A stretch of 64,000 nt of DNA from Paractinoplanes lichenicola (GCF_016785085.1 NZ_JAENHO010000011.1:248001-312000), one strand, 5' to 3'. Numbered from the stretch's first letter, positions 34,876-43,970 are shown. Notes: generated from the letters alone by a model not told the origin. Made by a program: numbers and translations.

Positions 34876-35516
34876 CCTGGAACTTCCGCGTCGCGTCGAG
34901 CGACTACTTCCGAGTGGAAGACGGGGACGAACAGCAGGCCACTCGGCAGCGGTGTCATGCACGAAGCCGGCAGGCCAGGGCACGACGGGCGCCAATTGCG
35001 GTCCGGCACGTCAACGGCGGCCTGGTAGTCCGGTCCCGCCCTCGGACGCGCGTGACGCTTCGCCGCCGCGCGGGCTTGGTCATCGCCACGATGGCCGCGG
35101 CGCTCTTGGCGATCTGCGTGACCGCACTCCTCGGAACGCGCCCCGGGACATGGGCGCCGACCGCCGCTGGGCCGTGCCCCGCCAAGACTTCGGCCGTCGC
35201 CACCAACGCCGGGCACACGCTGAGACTGTGGGCCGAACCAGGCCCCGTCACGCTCGTTCACCTCTGCGCCGGCCGCTCCGTGGGCCTCATCCGCGAGTGG
35301 CGCGTCACCAGAGCAAGCACCGCTGATTCCGGGTGGCGGGAGACGGTTGCAAGCCCCGCGGCTCTTACGGTCGCACGGGTCGGCGACCGCCTCGCCCTCG
35401 CCGTCGCCGATCTCCAGCCCGGCCAGGACGCCCGGCTGACGGTCGACGCCCTCCTCGACTCCGGCGGCACCATACGCTTCGACGCCCGACTCGCGGTCCC
35501 CTCGATGCATCCTTGA
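34872..35516 (+). CDS. Single-pass membrane protein, unknown
   Basis: If it starts at GTG 34872 (GTGA overlap with the CGNR stop) it has 214 residues. A transmembrane helix (AGLVIATMAAALLAICVTALL) lies near residue 75, and an outer beta-rich domain follows (HTLRLWAEPGPVTLVHLCAG, REWRVTRAS, RLTVDALLDSGGTIRFDARL). The first about 55 residues look poorly coding, so GTG 35051 is an alternative start. No family recognised; the extracellular half resembles small beta-sandwich domains. Confidence 0.55.
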   Translation: MTWNFRVASSDYFRVEDGDEQQATRQRCHARSRQARARRAPIAVRHVNGGLVVRSRPRTRVTLRRRAGLVIATMAAALLAICVTALLGTRPGTWAPTAAGPCPAKTSAVATNAGHTLRLWAEPGPVTLVHLCAGRSVGLIREWRVTRASTADSGWRETVASPAALTVARVGDRLALAVADLQPGQDARLTVDALLDSGGTIRFDARLAVPSMHP

Positions 35517-35533
35517 CCAGTGATGCCTATCGA

Positions 35534-35557
35534 TTGACACTCGTCGGGCAAGCGCTT
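35534..35557 (+). promoter_or_regulatory. Promoter with LacI-type operator AAGCGCTT before PL11 gene
   Basis: TTGACA (35534-35539) is a consensus -35. The palindrome AAGCGCTT within GCAAGCGCTTAC (35550-35557) sits where the -10/start region should be. AAGCGCTT cores are typical of LacI-family operators, so repression in the absence of pectin sugars is a reasonable inference. Confidence 0.5.
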
Positions 35558-35574
35558 ACCTCAGGAGGTTTGCC

Positions 35575-37827
35575 GTGCCGAGTGTTCTCGCCGCCACCAC
35601 CGCGCTGCTCCTGCTGGCCGCGCCCGCGGTCCCCCGCACCGGCCCTCACGGCGACCAGAGTCACCGCCAACAGCAGCCCGCCGCCCAGCCCGCAGCCCAA
35701 TCCGGCGGCCAGCCCACAGCCCAGCTCGAGCGACTCGACCGCGGCCTAGTCGTGGCGAACACCAGCGAGGGCACGTTCCTGAGCTGGCGGTTGCTCAAGC
35801 AGGAAGCCACAGGCCACAGCAGCACCGGCCTCACAGGCAGAACCTTCGTCGTCTACCGGGACGGCAAACGCATAGCCACGGTCACCGGCAGCACGAACTA
35901 CCTGGACCGCGACGGCTCCAAATCCTCCCGCTACACAGTCTCCGGCAGCCACCCCACCGCGACGAGCAGCACCACCCATTTCGACCTGCCGCTGCAGAAA
36001 CCCGCCGACGGCGTCACCCCCGCCGGGGAGGCGTACACCTACTCGGCCAACGATCTGAGCGTCGGCGACGTGGACGGCGACGGCCAGTACGAATACGTAG
36101 TCAAGTGGGACCCGTCGAACTCCAAGGACGTCTCGCAGGTCGGCTACACCGGCCCGGTCCTCGTCGACACGTACGAGCTCGACGGCACCCTGCGGCACCG
36201 CATCGACCTCGGCGTCAACATCCGGGCCGGCGCGCACTACACGCAGTTCCTGGTCTACGACTTCGACGGCGACGGCCGCGCCGAGATCATGATGAAGACG
36301 GCGCCCGGCACGCGCACTTTGCGCAACGGCCGGTCGCGCTACATCACCATGCTCGCCGCCGATCTGAAGGCCGGCTACCGCAACACCGACGACTACCGAT
36401 TGAGCGCCGCCGACTACTACGCACACGTGGTCGAGATGTTCCGCGGCTGGGCCCGGCACCCCGAGGTCGTAGCCAAGCGATGGCCGGCCACCCCGGAACA
36501 GGCCCTCGGCATCGAGCCCCTCCCGAGCGCCGAGGCCGTCGCCGACTACTTCATCGACGTCTACGCACCTTCGCGCAGCACTCGCAATCAACTTCGCGCA
36601 TTCCAGGGCTTCATAGTCGACGGCCCCGAATACTTGACCGTCTTCGAGGGCGCCACCGGCCGCGAGCTGCAGACGGTCCGCTACAAGCCCGGCCGCACCG
36701 ACGACGGGTTCATGTGGGGCGACTACGCCATGCCGCGGATCGAGCCCGCCAACCGGGTCGACCGTTTCCTGGCCGGAGTTGCGTATTTGGACGGCCGGCA
36801 CCCGAGCGCCGTGTTCGCGCGCGGCTATTACACGCGATCGACCTTGATCGCGTACGGCTGGAACGGACGGAGGCTGACCGAGAACTGGTACGTGGACAGT
36901 GGCTGGGTGCCGATGTCGAACCCGTTCAACGACTCGCCGCACGGACGCGACGGCACCGATCCGCGCTTCAGGACGCTGACGACGCAGGGCTTCCACTCGC
37001 TCAGCGCGGCCGACGTGGACAACGACGGCAGGCAGGAGATCGTGTACGGCTCGGCCACGATCGACGACGACGGCAGCCTGCTCTATTCCTCGTACGACGT
37101 CTTGCCGCCGGGCAGCGCGGCGCCGGGTGAGCGGGTGCGGCTCGGCCACGGCGACGCCATGCACGTCACGGACATCGACCCCGGCCGCCCCGGCCTCGAG
37201 ATCTTCACCGTACACGAGAACGGCACGATGGCCCCGTACGGGATGGCGATGCGCGATGCCCGTACGGGAGAGGTGTTGTTCGGTTCTTACTCCGGCCGCG
37301 ACACGGGACGGGGCATGGTCGGCGACGTGCTGCCCGACGTGCCCGGGGTCGAGTCGTGGGCCAGCATGCCGGGCGGCTCCGAGGCGCTGGGCCTGCACAC
37401 GGCGAAGGGCGAAGTGCTGCCGGGCGCCATTCCGGGCACCAACATGAGCATCCGCTGGGCGGCCGACCTGACCACGCAGATCGTCAACGGCGCGGGCGAC
37501 GTCACCCCGACGATCGACGACTGGCAACGCGGCACTGTCCTGGTCGCCGAGGGCACGCGAGCGAACAACGGCACGAAGGGCAATCCGAGCCTGGTGGCCG
37601 ACATCTTCGGCGATTGGCGCGAAGAGCTTCTCGTACGCACCACTGACAGCTCGGCCGTGCGCATTTACCTGAGCACCGAGGTCACCGATCACAAGCTGTA
37701 CACGCTGATGCAAGACGCGCAATATCGCGCAGAAGTCGCGCGTCAGCAGACAACGTACAACCAGCCGTCGTACCCGAGCTTCTATCTGGCCTCGGACACC
37801 GATTGGGGGCACGTGCCGCTGCGCTGA
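35575..37827 (+). CDS. Rhamnogalacturonan endolyase, polysaccharide lyase family 11
   Basis: A 750-residue secreted enzyme that cuts the rhamnogalacturonan I backbone of pectin by beta-elimination. A short signal sequence (ATTALLLLAAPAV) precedes a Gln/Pro-rich linker and the PL11 propeller. The fold begins LERLDRGLVVANTSEGTFLS and contains Ca-binding repeats DVDGDGQYE and DFDGDGRAE, WDPSNSKDVSQVG, SGWVPMSNPFN, DVDNDGRQEIVYGS and ends FYLASDTDWGHVPLR. GTG 35575 follows AGGAGG (35563-35568). Clear family assignment. Confidence 0.94.
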   Translation: MPSVLAATTALLLLAAPAVPRTGPHGDQSHRQQQPAAQPAAQSGGQPTAQLERLDRGLVVANTSEGTFLSWRLLKQEATGHSSTGLTGRTFVVYRDGKRIATVTGSTNYLDRDGSKSSRYTVSGSHPTATSSTTHFDLPLQKPADGVTPAGEAYTYSANDLSVGDVDGDGQYEYVVKWDPSNSKDVSQVGYTGPVLVDTYELDGTLRHRIDLGVNIRAGAHYTQFLVYDFDGDGRAEIMMKTAPGTRTLRNGRSRYITMLAADLKAGYRNTDDYRLSAADYYAHVVEMFRGWARHPEVVAKRWPATPEQALGIEPLPSAEAVADYFIDVYAPSRSTRNQLRAFQGFIVDGPEYLTVFEGATGRELQTVRYKPGRTDDGFMWGDYAMPRIEPANRVDRFLAGVAYLDGRHPSAVFARGYYTRSTLIAYGWNGRRLTENWYVDSGWVPMSNPFNDSPHGRDGTDPRFRTLTTQGFHSLSAADVDNDGRQEIVYGSATIDDDGSLLYSSYDVLPPGSAAPGERVRLGHGDAMHVTDIDPGRPGLEIFTVHENGTMAPYGMAMRDARTGEVLFGSYSGRDTGRGMVGDVLPDVPGVESWASMPGGSEALGLHTAKGEVLPGAIPGTNMSIRWAADLTTQIVNGAGDVTPTIDDWQRGTVLVAEGTRANNGTKGNPSLVADIFGDWREELLVRTTDSSAVRIYLSTEVTDHKLYTLMQDAQYRAEVARQQTTYNQPSYPSFYLASDTDWGHVPLR

Positions 37828-37846
37828 TTAGGGCAGGATGGCTCGC

Positions 37847-40534
37847 ATGCTGGTGAGGGCCGCGTTCGGTGCGCTGTTTCGCGCCGGTCTGTGGTCGGTG
37901 CTGGTCGTCCTGGCCTTCGTGGTGGCCGGCACTGCCTGCGCCGCCCCGGCCATGTTCGCCGAGGCCGGGCGTAACGCGGCCTTCCAGGCGGGCCGCGACG
38001 CGGTGCCCGGCACGGCCAGGCAGGACGACGCGGCCCTGGTCCGGCTGACCGGCTCCCGCTCCCCGCGCAGCGCCGGCCAGCAACGGCTGCTCACCGAGCT
38101 GCGCACAATCCCGCACCTGTCCGAGCCACGGCTCGACGGCGGCTCGGCCGGCAAGGAGCTCTCCTGGTCCAAACCGTGGTCGTCGACAGTCGAGACCGGC
38201 GCGAAGAAGGAGCAGGCCCGGCTCTACGCGGTCACCGACCCCGCCGCCGAGCTGGTCGTGGCCGACGCCGGCGGACCCCCGGGCGGTGTCTGGCTCCCCG
38301 AGCCGCTGGGATTCCGCCCCGGCGAGACTGTCACGATCACGGTCGACAAGAACCGCGCCACCGCCACAGTCACCGGCCTCTACACGGTCGTTCCCGGCGG
38401 ACGCCGCCCCGCCGACCTGCCGGGCAGCCAGTCGTGGGCCCTGCGCGACCGTGACCTGCCGTTCGACTCGAAGTCGACCTCGGTCAAGGCCAACCTGATC
38501 ATCGCGGACGTGCCCACCACCGAGCGCCTGGCCGAGCAGATCCACGACCAGATCCTGTGGTCCGCCGAATCCACCCTCGATCCGGGCGTCACCCTGGAGG
38601 AGGCGCGCGAGACCGGCCGCGGCGTCGCCCAGCTGCGGCGGCGGGTGGCCGGGCAGAGTTTCGACGGCGGGCAGGACGCGGTCGAGGGCCGGCTCGCCAG
38701 CGGCATCGGCACCATCGCCGAGCAGGCCCGCGTGGCCTCCGAGACCGTACGGCAACGCACGCGCCCGATCGAGTGGGCCGCCATCACCGTCGCGCTCGGA
38801 ACCGTCCTCGCGATGGTGCTGCTGTCGGTGCGCCGCCGCGTCGTCGAGGTGCGGCACGCGGTCGGCTCCGGGGTCGTGCCCGCCGCCGTGGGCGGGCTGT
38901 GGCTGGCCGAGCATCTGCTGCCCGCCCTGCTCGGGTCGGCCGCCGGCTGGGGTGTCGCCTGGCTGCTCGTCACGCAGGCTGGGCCGCCGGGTCCGGTCAC
39001 CGCCACGTCGATGCTGCCCGCGCTCGGCGCGGCCGGGCTCGCGGCCCTGGCCGGGCTCGTCATCGCGGCCGTGGTGCCCGCGCTGGCCGCGGCCCGGTAC
39101 GTTCGCCCGCTGCCCCCGGCCACCCCGCGCCGGCCGCTGCCGTGGGCGACCCCGGTGCTCGTGATCGCGCTGGCCGCGGGCGCCGGGCTGGCCGGGTCGC
39201 AGGATCAAGCCGTACGGAATGTGGATCTGCTCGTGCCTTTGCTGGCCCTCGCGGCCGCCGGTGTGCTGGCCGGGCTGCTGCTGACCCGGCTGACAGGATT
39301 GCGCCGCTCGTTCCGCGCCGGTCGGCTGCGTGGGGCCGGCTGGCTGACCCGGCGGCGCCTGGCCGACAACTCGGGCGAACGACGGCTCGCGGTGGCCGTG
39401 ATGACCGCCGGGCTGGGCATGCTGCTGTTCGCTTTGTGCGCGATGACCGCGGCCGCCACGACTGTCGACGATCGGGTGGCCGTGCAGGCCGGCGCCGAGT
39501 TCGTGGCGGTCCTCGACGGCGGCTCGGCCCAGCTCGACCCCGGCGCGGCCGAGGTGCCGGAAGAGCCAACCAAAGATCCAGTTCCCGGCGTACGCACCCC
39601 GCCGCTGCCCGCGTACGCGACCGTGGTCTGGCGTTACGACCTCTACTCCGACCTCGACGGCACGCAGCGCGACCTGCTCGTGGTCGACCCGGTCAAGTTC
39701 CGCGAGCTCGCCCTGTGGGGCAGCGGCCCCGACCTGGCCCAGGCCCGCGCCGCGCTGGCCCGGCTCGAAGCCGCCCCGGAGGCCGGCCGGATCCTCGCGA
39801 TCGCCGCCGCCGACCCGGCCGCGGCCACCGAGAGCCGCCTCCCCGCCGACACCGGCTCCTGGAAGGGCATGCTCGACGTCGTGGCCCACGTCGCTGCCTT
39901 CCCCGGGCTCGACGCCAAACCCACGTACGTGGTCTCCGAAAGCTCTTTCTTCCCGCACCTCGGCTCGGCCGACCCGCGCCTGGCCGCGCGCGACCCCAAC
40001 GCCGCCGACGGGGCCTTCGTCCGTACGCTGATCTGGAGCTCGCAGGGCATCGACAAGCTCGACGTCCAGCCGGAGAGGGTCAACACCGCGGCCGCCGTAC
40101 GCCAGCGCGACATCTACGTGGCGGCGAACCGGGCTCGCGGCTATCAGGTCGCCGTCGCCGCCTACCTCGCCCTGCTCGCCGTCCTCGCCCTCTGCGTGCA
40201 CGCCCAGCGCACCGCCGCCACCCGCCGGGCCAGCGACCTCATGCTGATCCGGGTCGGCCTCGGCCGTGGCCGTGCCCTGCGCGCCCGCCTGCTCGAACTG
40301 TCCCTGCTCGCCGCCGTCGCCCTGGCCGGTGCCGTCGCCGGCGTGGCCGCGCTGCTCCCCCTGGGCACCCGCCTGCTCGACGACGAGCCCCTCCGTCTCC
40401 CGCCGCTCCACTTCGACCTGACCGTTCCCGCGCTGGCCATCACCGCCGCCGTGACCATGGCCGCCGTCTTCCTGGCCGCCCTGTTCACCACCAGCCGCTC
40501 TGCCGAGGAGGCCTCCTACCGTGACGACGGCTGA
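37847..40534 (+). CDS. FtsX-like ABC transporter permease
   Basis: An 895-residue MacB/FtsX-type permease. One N-terminal transmembrane helix leads into a large outer domain, a first FtsX helix bundle (about 300-470), a second outer loop with SSQGIDKLDVQ, and a C-terminal bundle (VAVAAYLALLAVLALCVHAQ, then three more helices). AGGA (37835) is 8 nt before ATG 37847, preferred over ATG 37838. It overlaps the ATPase gene by 14 bp. The pair probably moves lipids or envelope proteins, or acts mechanically; substrate unknown. Confidence 0.88.
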   Translation: MLVRAAFGALFRAGLWSVLVVLAFVVAGTACAAPAMFAEAGRNAAFQAGRDAVPGTARQDDAALVRLTGSRSPRSAGQQRLLTELRTIPHLSEPRLDGGSAGKELSWSKPWSSTVETGAKKEQARLYAVTDPAAELVVADAGGPPGGVWLPEPLGFRPGETVTITVDKNRATATVTGLYTVVPGGRRPADLPGSQSWALRDRDLPFDSKSTSVKANLIIADVPTTERLAEQIHDQILWSAESTLDPGVTLEEARETGRGVAQLRRRVAGQSFDGGQDAVEGRLASGIGTIAEQARVASETVRQRTRPIEWAAITVALGTVLAMVLLSVRRRVVEVRHAVGSGVVPAAVGGLWLAEHLLPALLGSAAGWGVAWLLVTQAGPPGPVTATSMLPALGAAGLAALAGLVIAAVVPALAAARYVRPLPPATPRRPLPWATPVLVIALAAGAGLAGSQDQAVRNVDLLVPLLALAAAGVLAGLLLTRLTGLRRSFRAGRLRGAGWLTRRRLADNSGERRLAVAVMTAGLGMLLFALCAMTAAATTVDDRVAVQAGAEFVAVLDGGSAQLDPGAAEVPEEPTKDPVPGVRTPPLPAYATVVWRYDLYSDLDGTQRDLLVVDPVKFRELALWGSGPDLAQARAALARLEAAPEAGRILAIAAADPAAATESRLPADTGSWKGMLDVVAHVAAFPGLDAKPTYVVSESSFFPHLGSADPRLAARDPNAADGAFVRTLIWSSQGIDKLDVQPERVNTAAAVRQRDIYVAANRARGYQVAVAAYLALLAVLALCVHAQRTAATRRASDLMLIRVGLGRGRALRARLLELSLLAAVALAGAVAGVAALLPLGTRLLDDEPLRLPPLHFDLTVPALAITAAVTMAAVFLAALFTTSRSAEEASYRDDG

Positions 40535-41153
40535 TCTCGTACGCCTCGACCAAGTCACCCACGTGCGCGGCGCCACCACCGTGCTCAGCGACGTCTCGTT
40601 GTCACTGCCGTCGGCCCGCCTCGCCGTCCTGGCCGGCCGCTCCGGCTCGGGCAAGTCCACCCTGCTGCACCTGATGGCGGGCGTCATGCCCCCCACCTCG
40701 GGCACGGTGCTGGTCGACGGCAAACCCGCGGTCTCGCACCACGAGTGGGACAGGGTGGCCCTGCTCCCCCAGCGCCCCGCCCTGGCCCCCGAGCTCACGG
40801 TCGCCGAAAACGCGCACCTCCCCGCCCGGCTGCGCGGCCGCACCCCACCTCCCGACCTGCTGACCCGCCTCGGCCTCGACCCCCTGGCCGACCGCCCCAC
40901 CCACGACACATCCCTCGGCGAACAACAACGCACAGCCATCGCGCGCACCCTGGTTCTGACCCCCGCGGTCGCCCTGCTCGACGAGCCCACCGCCCACCAG
41001 GACGACGAACACGTGTCCCTGGTCCTCGACGCCCTCACGTCGGCGGTCACCGAGGGCACCCTGGTGCTGGTCGCCACGCACGACCAACGCATCATCGACC
41101 TGGCCGACGACCTGCTCCCCCTGCACTCGGGCCGCCTCGAGGTCCCCGCCTAG
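40521..41153 (+). CDS. ABC transporter ATPase paired with FtsX-like permease
   Basis: A 210-residue ATPase: Walker A GRSGSGKST (about 40-48), Q-loop LLPQRPALAPE, Walker B VALLDEP and H-loop VATHDQR. The signature is TSLGEQQR rather than LSGGQ, keeping Gly and Gln but losing the double Gly, so ATP turnover may be altered. GTG 40521 lies within the permease's last codons, 9 nt after GAGGAGG. LolD/MacB-like size. Confidence 0.9.
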   Translation: MTTADLVRLDQVTHVRGATTVLSDVSLSLPSARLAVLAGRSGSGKSTLLHLMAGVMPPTSGTVLVDGKPAVSHHEWDRVALLPQRPALAPELTVAENAHLPARLRGRTPPPDLLTRLGLDPLADRPTHDTSLGEQQRTAIARTLVLTPAVALLDEPTAHQDDEHVSLVLDALTSAVTEGTLVLVATHDQRIIDLADDLLPLHSGRLEVPA

Positions 41154-41168
41154 CGATTGCGAGAACCC

Positions 41169-41843
41169 ATGGCCCTCGACCATCTGGCGCTCCTGCACGA
41201 CGAGCTCGCCGCCTTTCAGAACTGCCTGACCGGCGACCTCTCGGCTCCCGTCGAGCATTGTGGCGACTGGACGCTGCGCGATCTCGTCGTGCATCTGGGG
41301 CAGGAGAACCTGTGGGCGGCCACCGCGGTCAGCGAGCGCCGGGGTGACTACGTCGCGGAACCGCCGCCGGCCGACCTCGTGGGATGGTTCGCCGGCACGG
41401 CCCGTACGCTCACCGCCACGCTCGCCGTGGACCCCGCGACCGAGGCGTGGACGTTCTTCCCGCCGAGCACGGTCGGCTTCTGGCGACGCCGCCGCTGCCT
41501 CGAGACGCTCGTGCACCGCTGGGACGCCGAGCAGGCCCTCGGCCGGCCGGGCCCGCTCGATCCCGAGCTGAGCGGCGACGGCATCGCCGAGGTCGTCGAC
41601 GGCTTCGTGCCCAGGCAGATCCGGTTGCGCCGGATGAGTCCGTTCCGGGCCGCCGTCCGGCTCAACGCCACCGATCTGCCGGCGTACTGGATCCTGGGGC
41701 ACGGTGACCCGGTTGCCGAGCTCTCCGGGACGGCGGCCGACCTGCTGCTGATGCTCTGGGGTCGCCGGCCCGTGCCCTGGGACAGCCTGTCCGGCGACGA
41801 GGCGGCCGCGCGTGAGGTGCTCCGCGGTCCGCTCGTGCCCTGA
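41169..41843 (+). CDS. DinB/maleylpyruvate isomerase-like protein
   Basis: A 224-residue four-helix-bundle protein of the mycothiol-dependent maleylpyruvate isomerase-like family. The metal triad positions appear as His in EHCGDWTLRDLVVHLGQEN and in the later CLETLVHRWDAEQA segment, and a C-terminal SCP2-like domain follows (SGTAADLLLMLWGR). In actinomycetes these act as thiol transferases. The actual substrate is unknown. Its TGA directly abuts the convergent SDR stop (TGATCA). Confidence 0.83.
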   Translation: MALDHLALLHDELAAFQNCLTGDLSAPVEHCGDWTLRDLVVHLGQENLWAATAVSERRGDYVAEPPPADLVGWFAGTARTLTATLAVDPATEAWTFFPPSTVGFWRRRRCLETLVHRWDAEQALGRPGPLDPELSGDGIAEVVDGFVPRQIRLRRMSPFRAAVRLNATDLPAYWILGHGDPVAELSGTAADLLLMLWGRRPVPWDSLSGDEAAAREVLRGPLVP

Positions 41844-42617
41844 TCAGCCGCCGAACGTGCGGTTGCCCATCGCGAGCACCATGCGCCGGGGCGCGAACCG
41901 GGAGCTGTTGGCCACCACCGCGTTGAGCATGCCGTCGATCCGGCTCGGGCGGCCACGGTCCAGCGCCTGCATGGTGCTGGCGACGACCTGTCGCACGTTG
42001 CGGCGGCGGCCGAACGCGGCCTGCTCGCCGGCCACCTCGAAGAACTGGGTCTGCGTGGCGCCCGGGCTGATTGCCAGGACCCGTACGCCGGACGGCTTGA
42101 CCTCGGCGTGCAGCGCCTCGGTGAAGGACAGGACGAACGCCTTGGTCGCGGCGTAGACGGCCAGATGCGGCACCGGCTGATAGGCGGCCGTGCTGGCCAC
42201 GTTGATCACCGTGCCCCGGCGGCGGGTCACCATGCCGGGCAGCAGGCGCCGGGTCAGGTCGACCAGCGCCACGCAGTTGAGCTGGACCATGGTGGTCAGC
42301 CGGGCCGGGTCGGCGTCGACCAGGTCGCCGTGCAGCCCGAAGCCGGCGTTGTTGACCAGCACGTCGATGGCGAGGCCGAGCTCCTCGACCTGGCCGCCCA
42401 GCCGCTCGGCGGCGCCGGGGACTCCCAGGTCACTCGCGATCACCTCGACCTTGCGGCCGTACTCCGAGCGGATCTCCTCGGCGAGGCGGTGCATGACCTC
42501 CTCGCCGCGGGCGACCAGCACGAGGTTGGCGCCGCGGGCGGCGAATTCCTTCGCGTACGCGGCGCCGATGCCGCTCGACGCGCCAGTGATCAGGGCCGTC
42601 TGTCCGGTGAACTGCAT
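41844..42617 (-). CDS. SDR family oxidoreductase under TetR control
   Basis: A 257-residue classical SDR: TGASSGIG at 11-18, NNAGFG, NVASTAAY with catalytic Ser, and YAATK. A clear AAGGAGAG precedes ATG 42617. Immediately upstream is a sequence matching the TetR operator at 43323-43364 (AAACCG..CGG..GGTATGT), so it is very likely the target of the adjacent TetR gene. Substrate unknown. Confidence 0.92.
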   Translation of the reverse strand: MQFTGQTALITGASSGIGAAYAKEFAARGANLVLVARGEEVMHRLAEEIRSEYGRKVEVIASDLGVPGAAERLGGQVEELGLAIDVLVNNAGFGLHGDLVDADPARLTTMVQLNCVALVDLTRRLLPGMVTRRRGTVINVASTAAYQPVPHLAVYAATKAFVLSFTEALHAEVKPSGVRVLAISPGATQTQFFEVAGEQAAFGRRRNVRQVVASTMQALDRGRPSRIDGMLNAVVANSSRFAPRRMVLAMGNRTFGG

Positions 42618-42631
42618 GATGCTCTCCTTAG

Positions 42632-42651
42632 AAACCGGGCGGTTGGTATGT
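42632..42651. promoter_or_regulatory. TetR operator copy in the SDR promoter
   Basis: AAACCGGGCGGTTGGTATGT (42632-42651) matches AAACCGACCGGCCGGTATGT, each half of the big palindrome before tetR, in all but four positions. It lies 5' of the SDR ribosome-binding site, in the expected promoter position. Confidence 0.65.
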
Positions 42652-42668
42652 TTTTTGGGTACGGGAAA

Positions 42669-42685
42669 GCCCCGCTCAACGGGGC
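42669..42685 (-). terminator. Hairpin terminator at the end of tetR
   Basis: GCCCCG (42669-42674), a five-base loop containing the tetR stop codon, and CGGGGC (42680-42685). On the minus strand it is followed by TTTCCC. The short stem and weak T-run make it a modest intrinsic terminator candidate between tetR and the SDR promoter. Confidence 0.45.
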
Positions 42686-43311
42686 ACGACTAACGCCAGC
42701 TCCACGAGGGACTGACAGGTACGAATCCGGGCGGCGAAAGCGGGGCCACCCTCGGCGCCGGGCTCGAGGACGTCGGTCAGGTCCTTGATGCCGTCGAACG
42801 CGCCGACCAGCACGGCGGCGATCTGCTCGGGATCGAGCCCGGAACGCAGGTCACCGTCGGCCTGCCCGCGACGGACGATGTCGGCGATCAGCGCGACCCA
42901 CTCGGCCGGCGTCTTGGCCACCTCGGCCGCCAGCGCCGGATCGGCCGCCAGCTCGCGGGTCAGCCGGGTGATGCTCCAGGCGGCCGGCTCCCGCTCGTGC
43001 AGATCGAGCATCGCCGGCACAAGCGCGCGCAACTGCTCGACAGCGGTGGGTTCGGAGAGGACGCGCTCCCCCACCTGAACCAGCCACCGCCCCTTCTGCT
43101 CGCGCAGCACGGCCAGTGCCAGCTCGGCCTTGCTCGCGAAATGGAAGTAGAACGCGCCTTTGGTCAGCCCGGCCGCGGCGATCAGGTCGCTCTGCGTCGT
43201 CGCCACATAGCCACGCTCGGCGAAGATCCGCCCCGCCGTGCGCAGCAGGTGCGCCCGCGTCGCCTCCCCCTTGGGGGTTGCCGGTGCCCGCAGGGCCCTG
43301 TCCGCTGTCAT
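42676..43311 (-). CDS. TetR-family regulator (butyrolactone-receptor-like)
   Basis: A 211-residue TetR protein. The HTH is ERGYVATTQSDLIAAAGLTK, followed by GAFYFHFASKAELALAVL. The ATTQSDLIAAAGLTKGAFYFHF wording is close to the ScbR/ArpA gamma-butyrolactone receptor branch. The C-terminal ligand domain includes WSITRLTRELAADP. ATG overlaps the upstream gene's stop by ATGA. Two inverted operator copies lie just before it (43323-43364), implying autoregulation, and one before the SDR. The ligand is unknown. Confidence 0.92.
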   Translation of the reverse strand: MTADRALRAPATPKGEATRAHLLRTAGRIFAERGYVATTQSDLIAAAGLTKGAFYFHFASKAELALAVLREQKGRWLVQVGERVLSEPTAVEQLRALVPAMLDLHEREPAAWSITRLTRELAADPALAAEVAKTPAEWVALIADIVRRGQADGDLRSGLDPEQIAAVLVGAFDGIKDLTDVLEPGAEGGPAFAARIRTCQSLVELALVVPR

Positions 43312-43970
43312 GCCCCCAGTCTAAAACCGACCGGCCGGTTTGTACATACCGGCCGGTCGGTTTTTTTGGCTAAGGCCGGGATCTCCCGCGCGGGCAGAAG
43401 GCCGCTCGCGCGCAGGGCCGTGACCACCCCCGGCGCGATGAAGTGGACGAGGCCCTCATTACCGCCGGTGTAGAGGGTGTGAGCGCGTACCGACGTGAGC
43501 GGTTCGAGGAGCTGGTTGACCGTCGCCAGCGGCCGGACCGTGGCCGTCGCCCAGGCCTCCCTGGTGTCCCAGTCCGCCTGGGTCCAGACCGTGCACTCGA
43601 TGCCGTTGATCGTCACAACGTACGTGTCATCGATCCGGATCGTGGACGCGTCGACCGTCAGGCCCAGGCGGGTCAGAACCGGCGCGAGCGAGGCCAGGAA
43701 GCGCTCGACCCCGCCCTCGGCCAGCGACTCCCCGTCCGCGAAGAACGTGATCCGCTCGAACAGCAGGTCGAAGTCGAACGGATAGCAGCCGGTCGCGACG
43801 TCCGCCCGGGCCGCCGCGCGCTCCGCGGCTGGGAGGTGGTCCCAGAGCCCGTGGCGGTCGAGTTGCGCGGCGAGTGCACGATGGCGTTCGTCGCCCGTCC
43901 ACGAGCCGGCCGGTATCGAACGGGAAGAGCCACTGACGAACAGGGTCGAGCCGTCCTTCGAGCGGAACAT
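43308..43970 (-). CDS. Unknown protein whose 3' end contains the tetR operator
   Basis: A 220-residue soluble protein without a recognised family; it has FARSKDGS-like start MFRSKDGSTLFVSG, YPFDFDLLFERITFFADGES and an internal TVWTQADWDTREAWATATVR block. The leaderless promoter TATCTT ends 6 nt before ATG 43970. The last about 18 residues (KKTDRPVCTNRPVGFRLGA) are encoded by the palindromic TetR operator, and the stop overlaps the tetR start by ATGA. Either the frame is fortuitously open through the operator, or the two are a coupled operon with the operator inside the first gene. Confidence 0.72.
   Translation of the reverse strand: MFRSKDGSTLFVSGSSRSIPAGSWTGDERHRALAAQLDRHGLWDHLPAAERAAARADVATGCYPFDFDLLFERITFFADGESLAEGGVERFLASLAPVLTRLGLTVDASTIRIDDTYVVTINGIECTVWTQADWDTREAWATATVRPLATVNQLLEPLTSVRAHTLYTGGNEGLVHFIAPGVVTALRASGLLPAREIPALAKKTDRPVCTNRPVGFRLGA
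43323..43364. promoter_or_regulatory. Double TetR operator: inverted AAAACCGACCGGCCGGT copies
   Basis: Left arm AAAACCGACCGGCCGGT (43323-43339) and right arm ACCGGCCGGTCGGTTTT (43348-43364) are perfect inverted copies around TTGTACAT. Each arm is itself partly palindromic (ACCGGCCGGT), so two dimers could bind. The site lies 12 bp before the tetR ATG and inside the end of the preceding gene. Confidence 0.8.
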
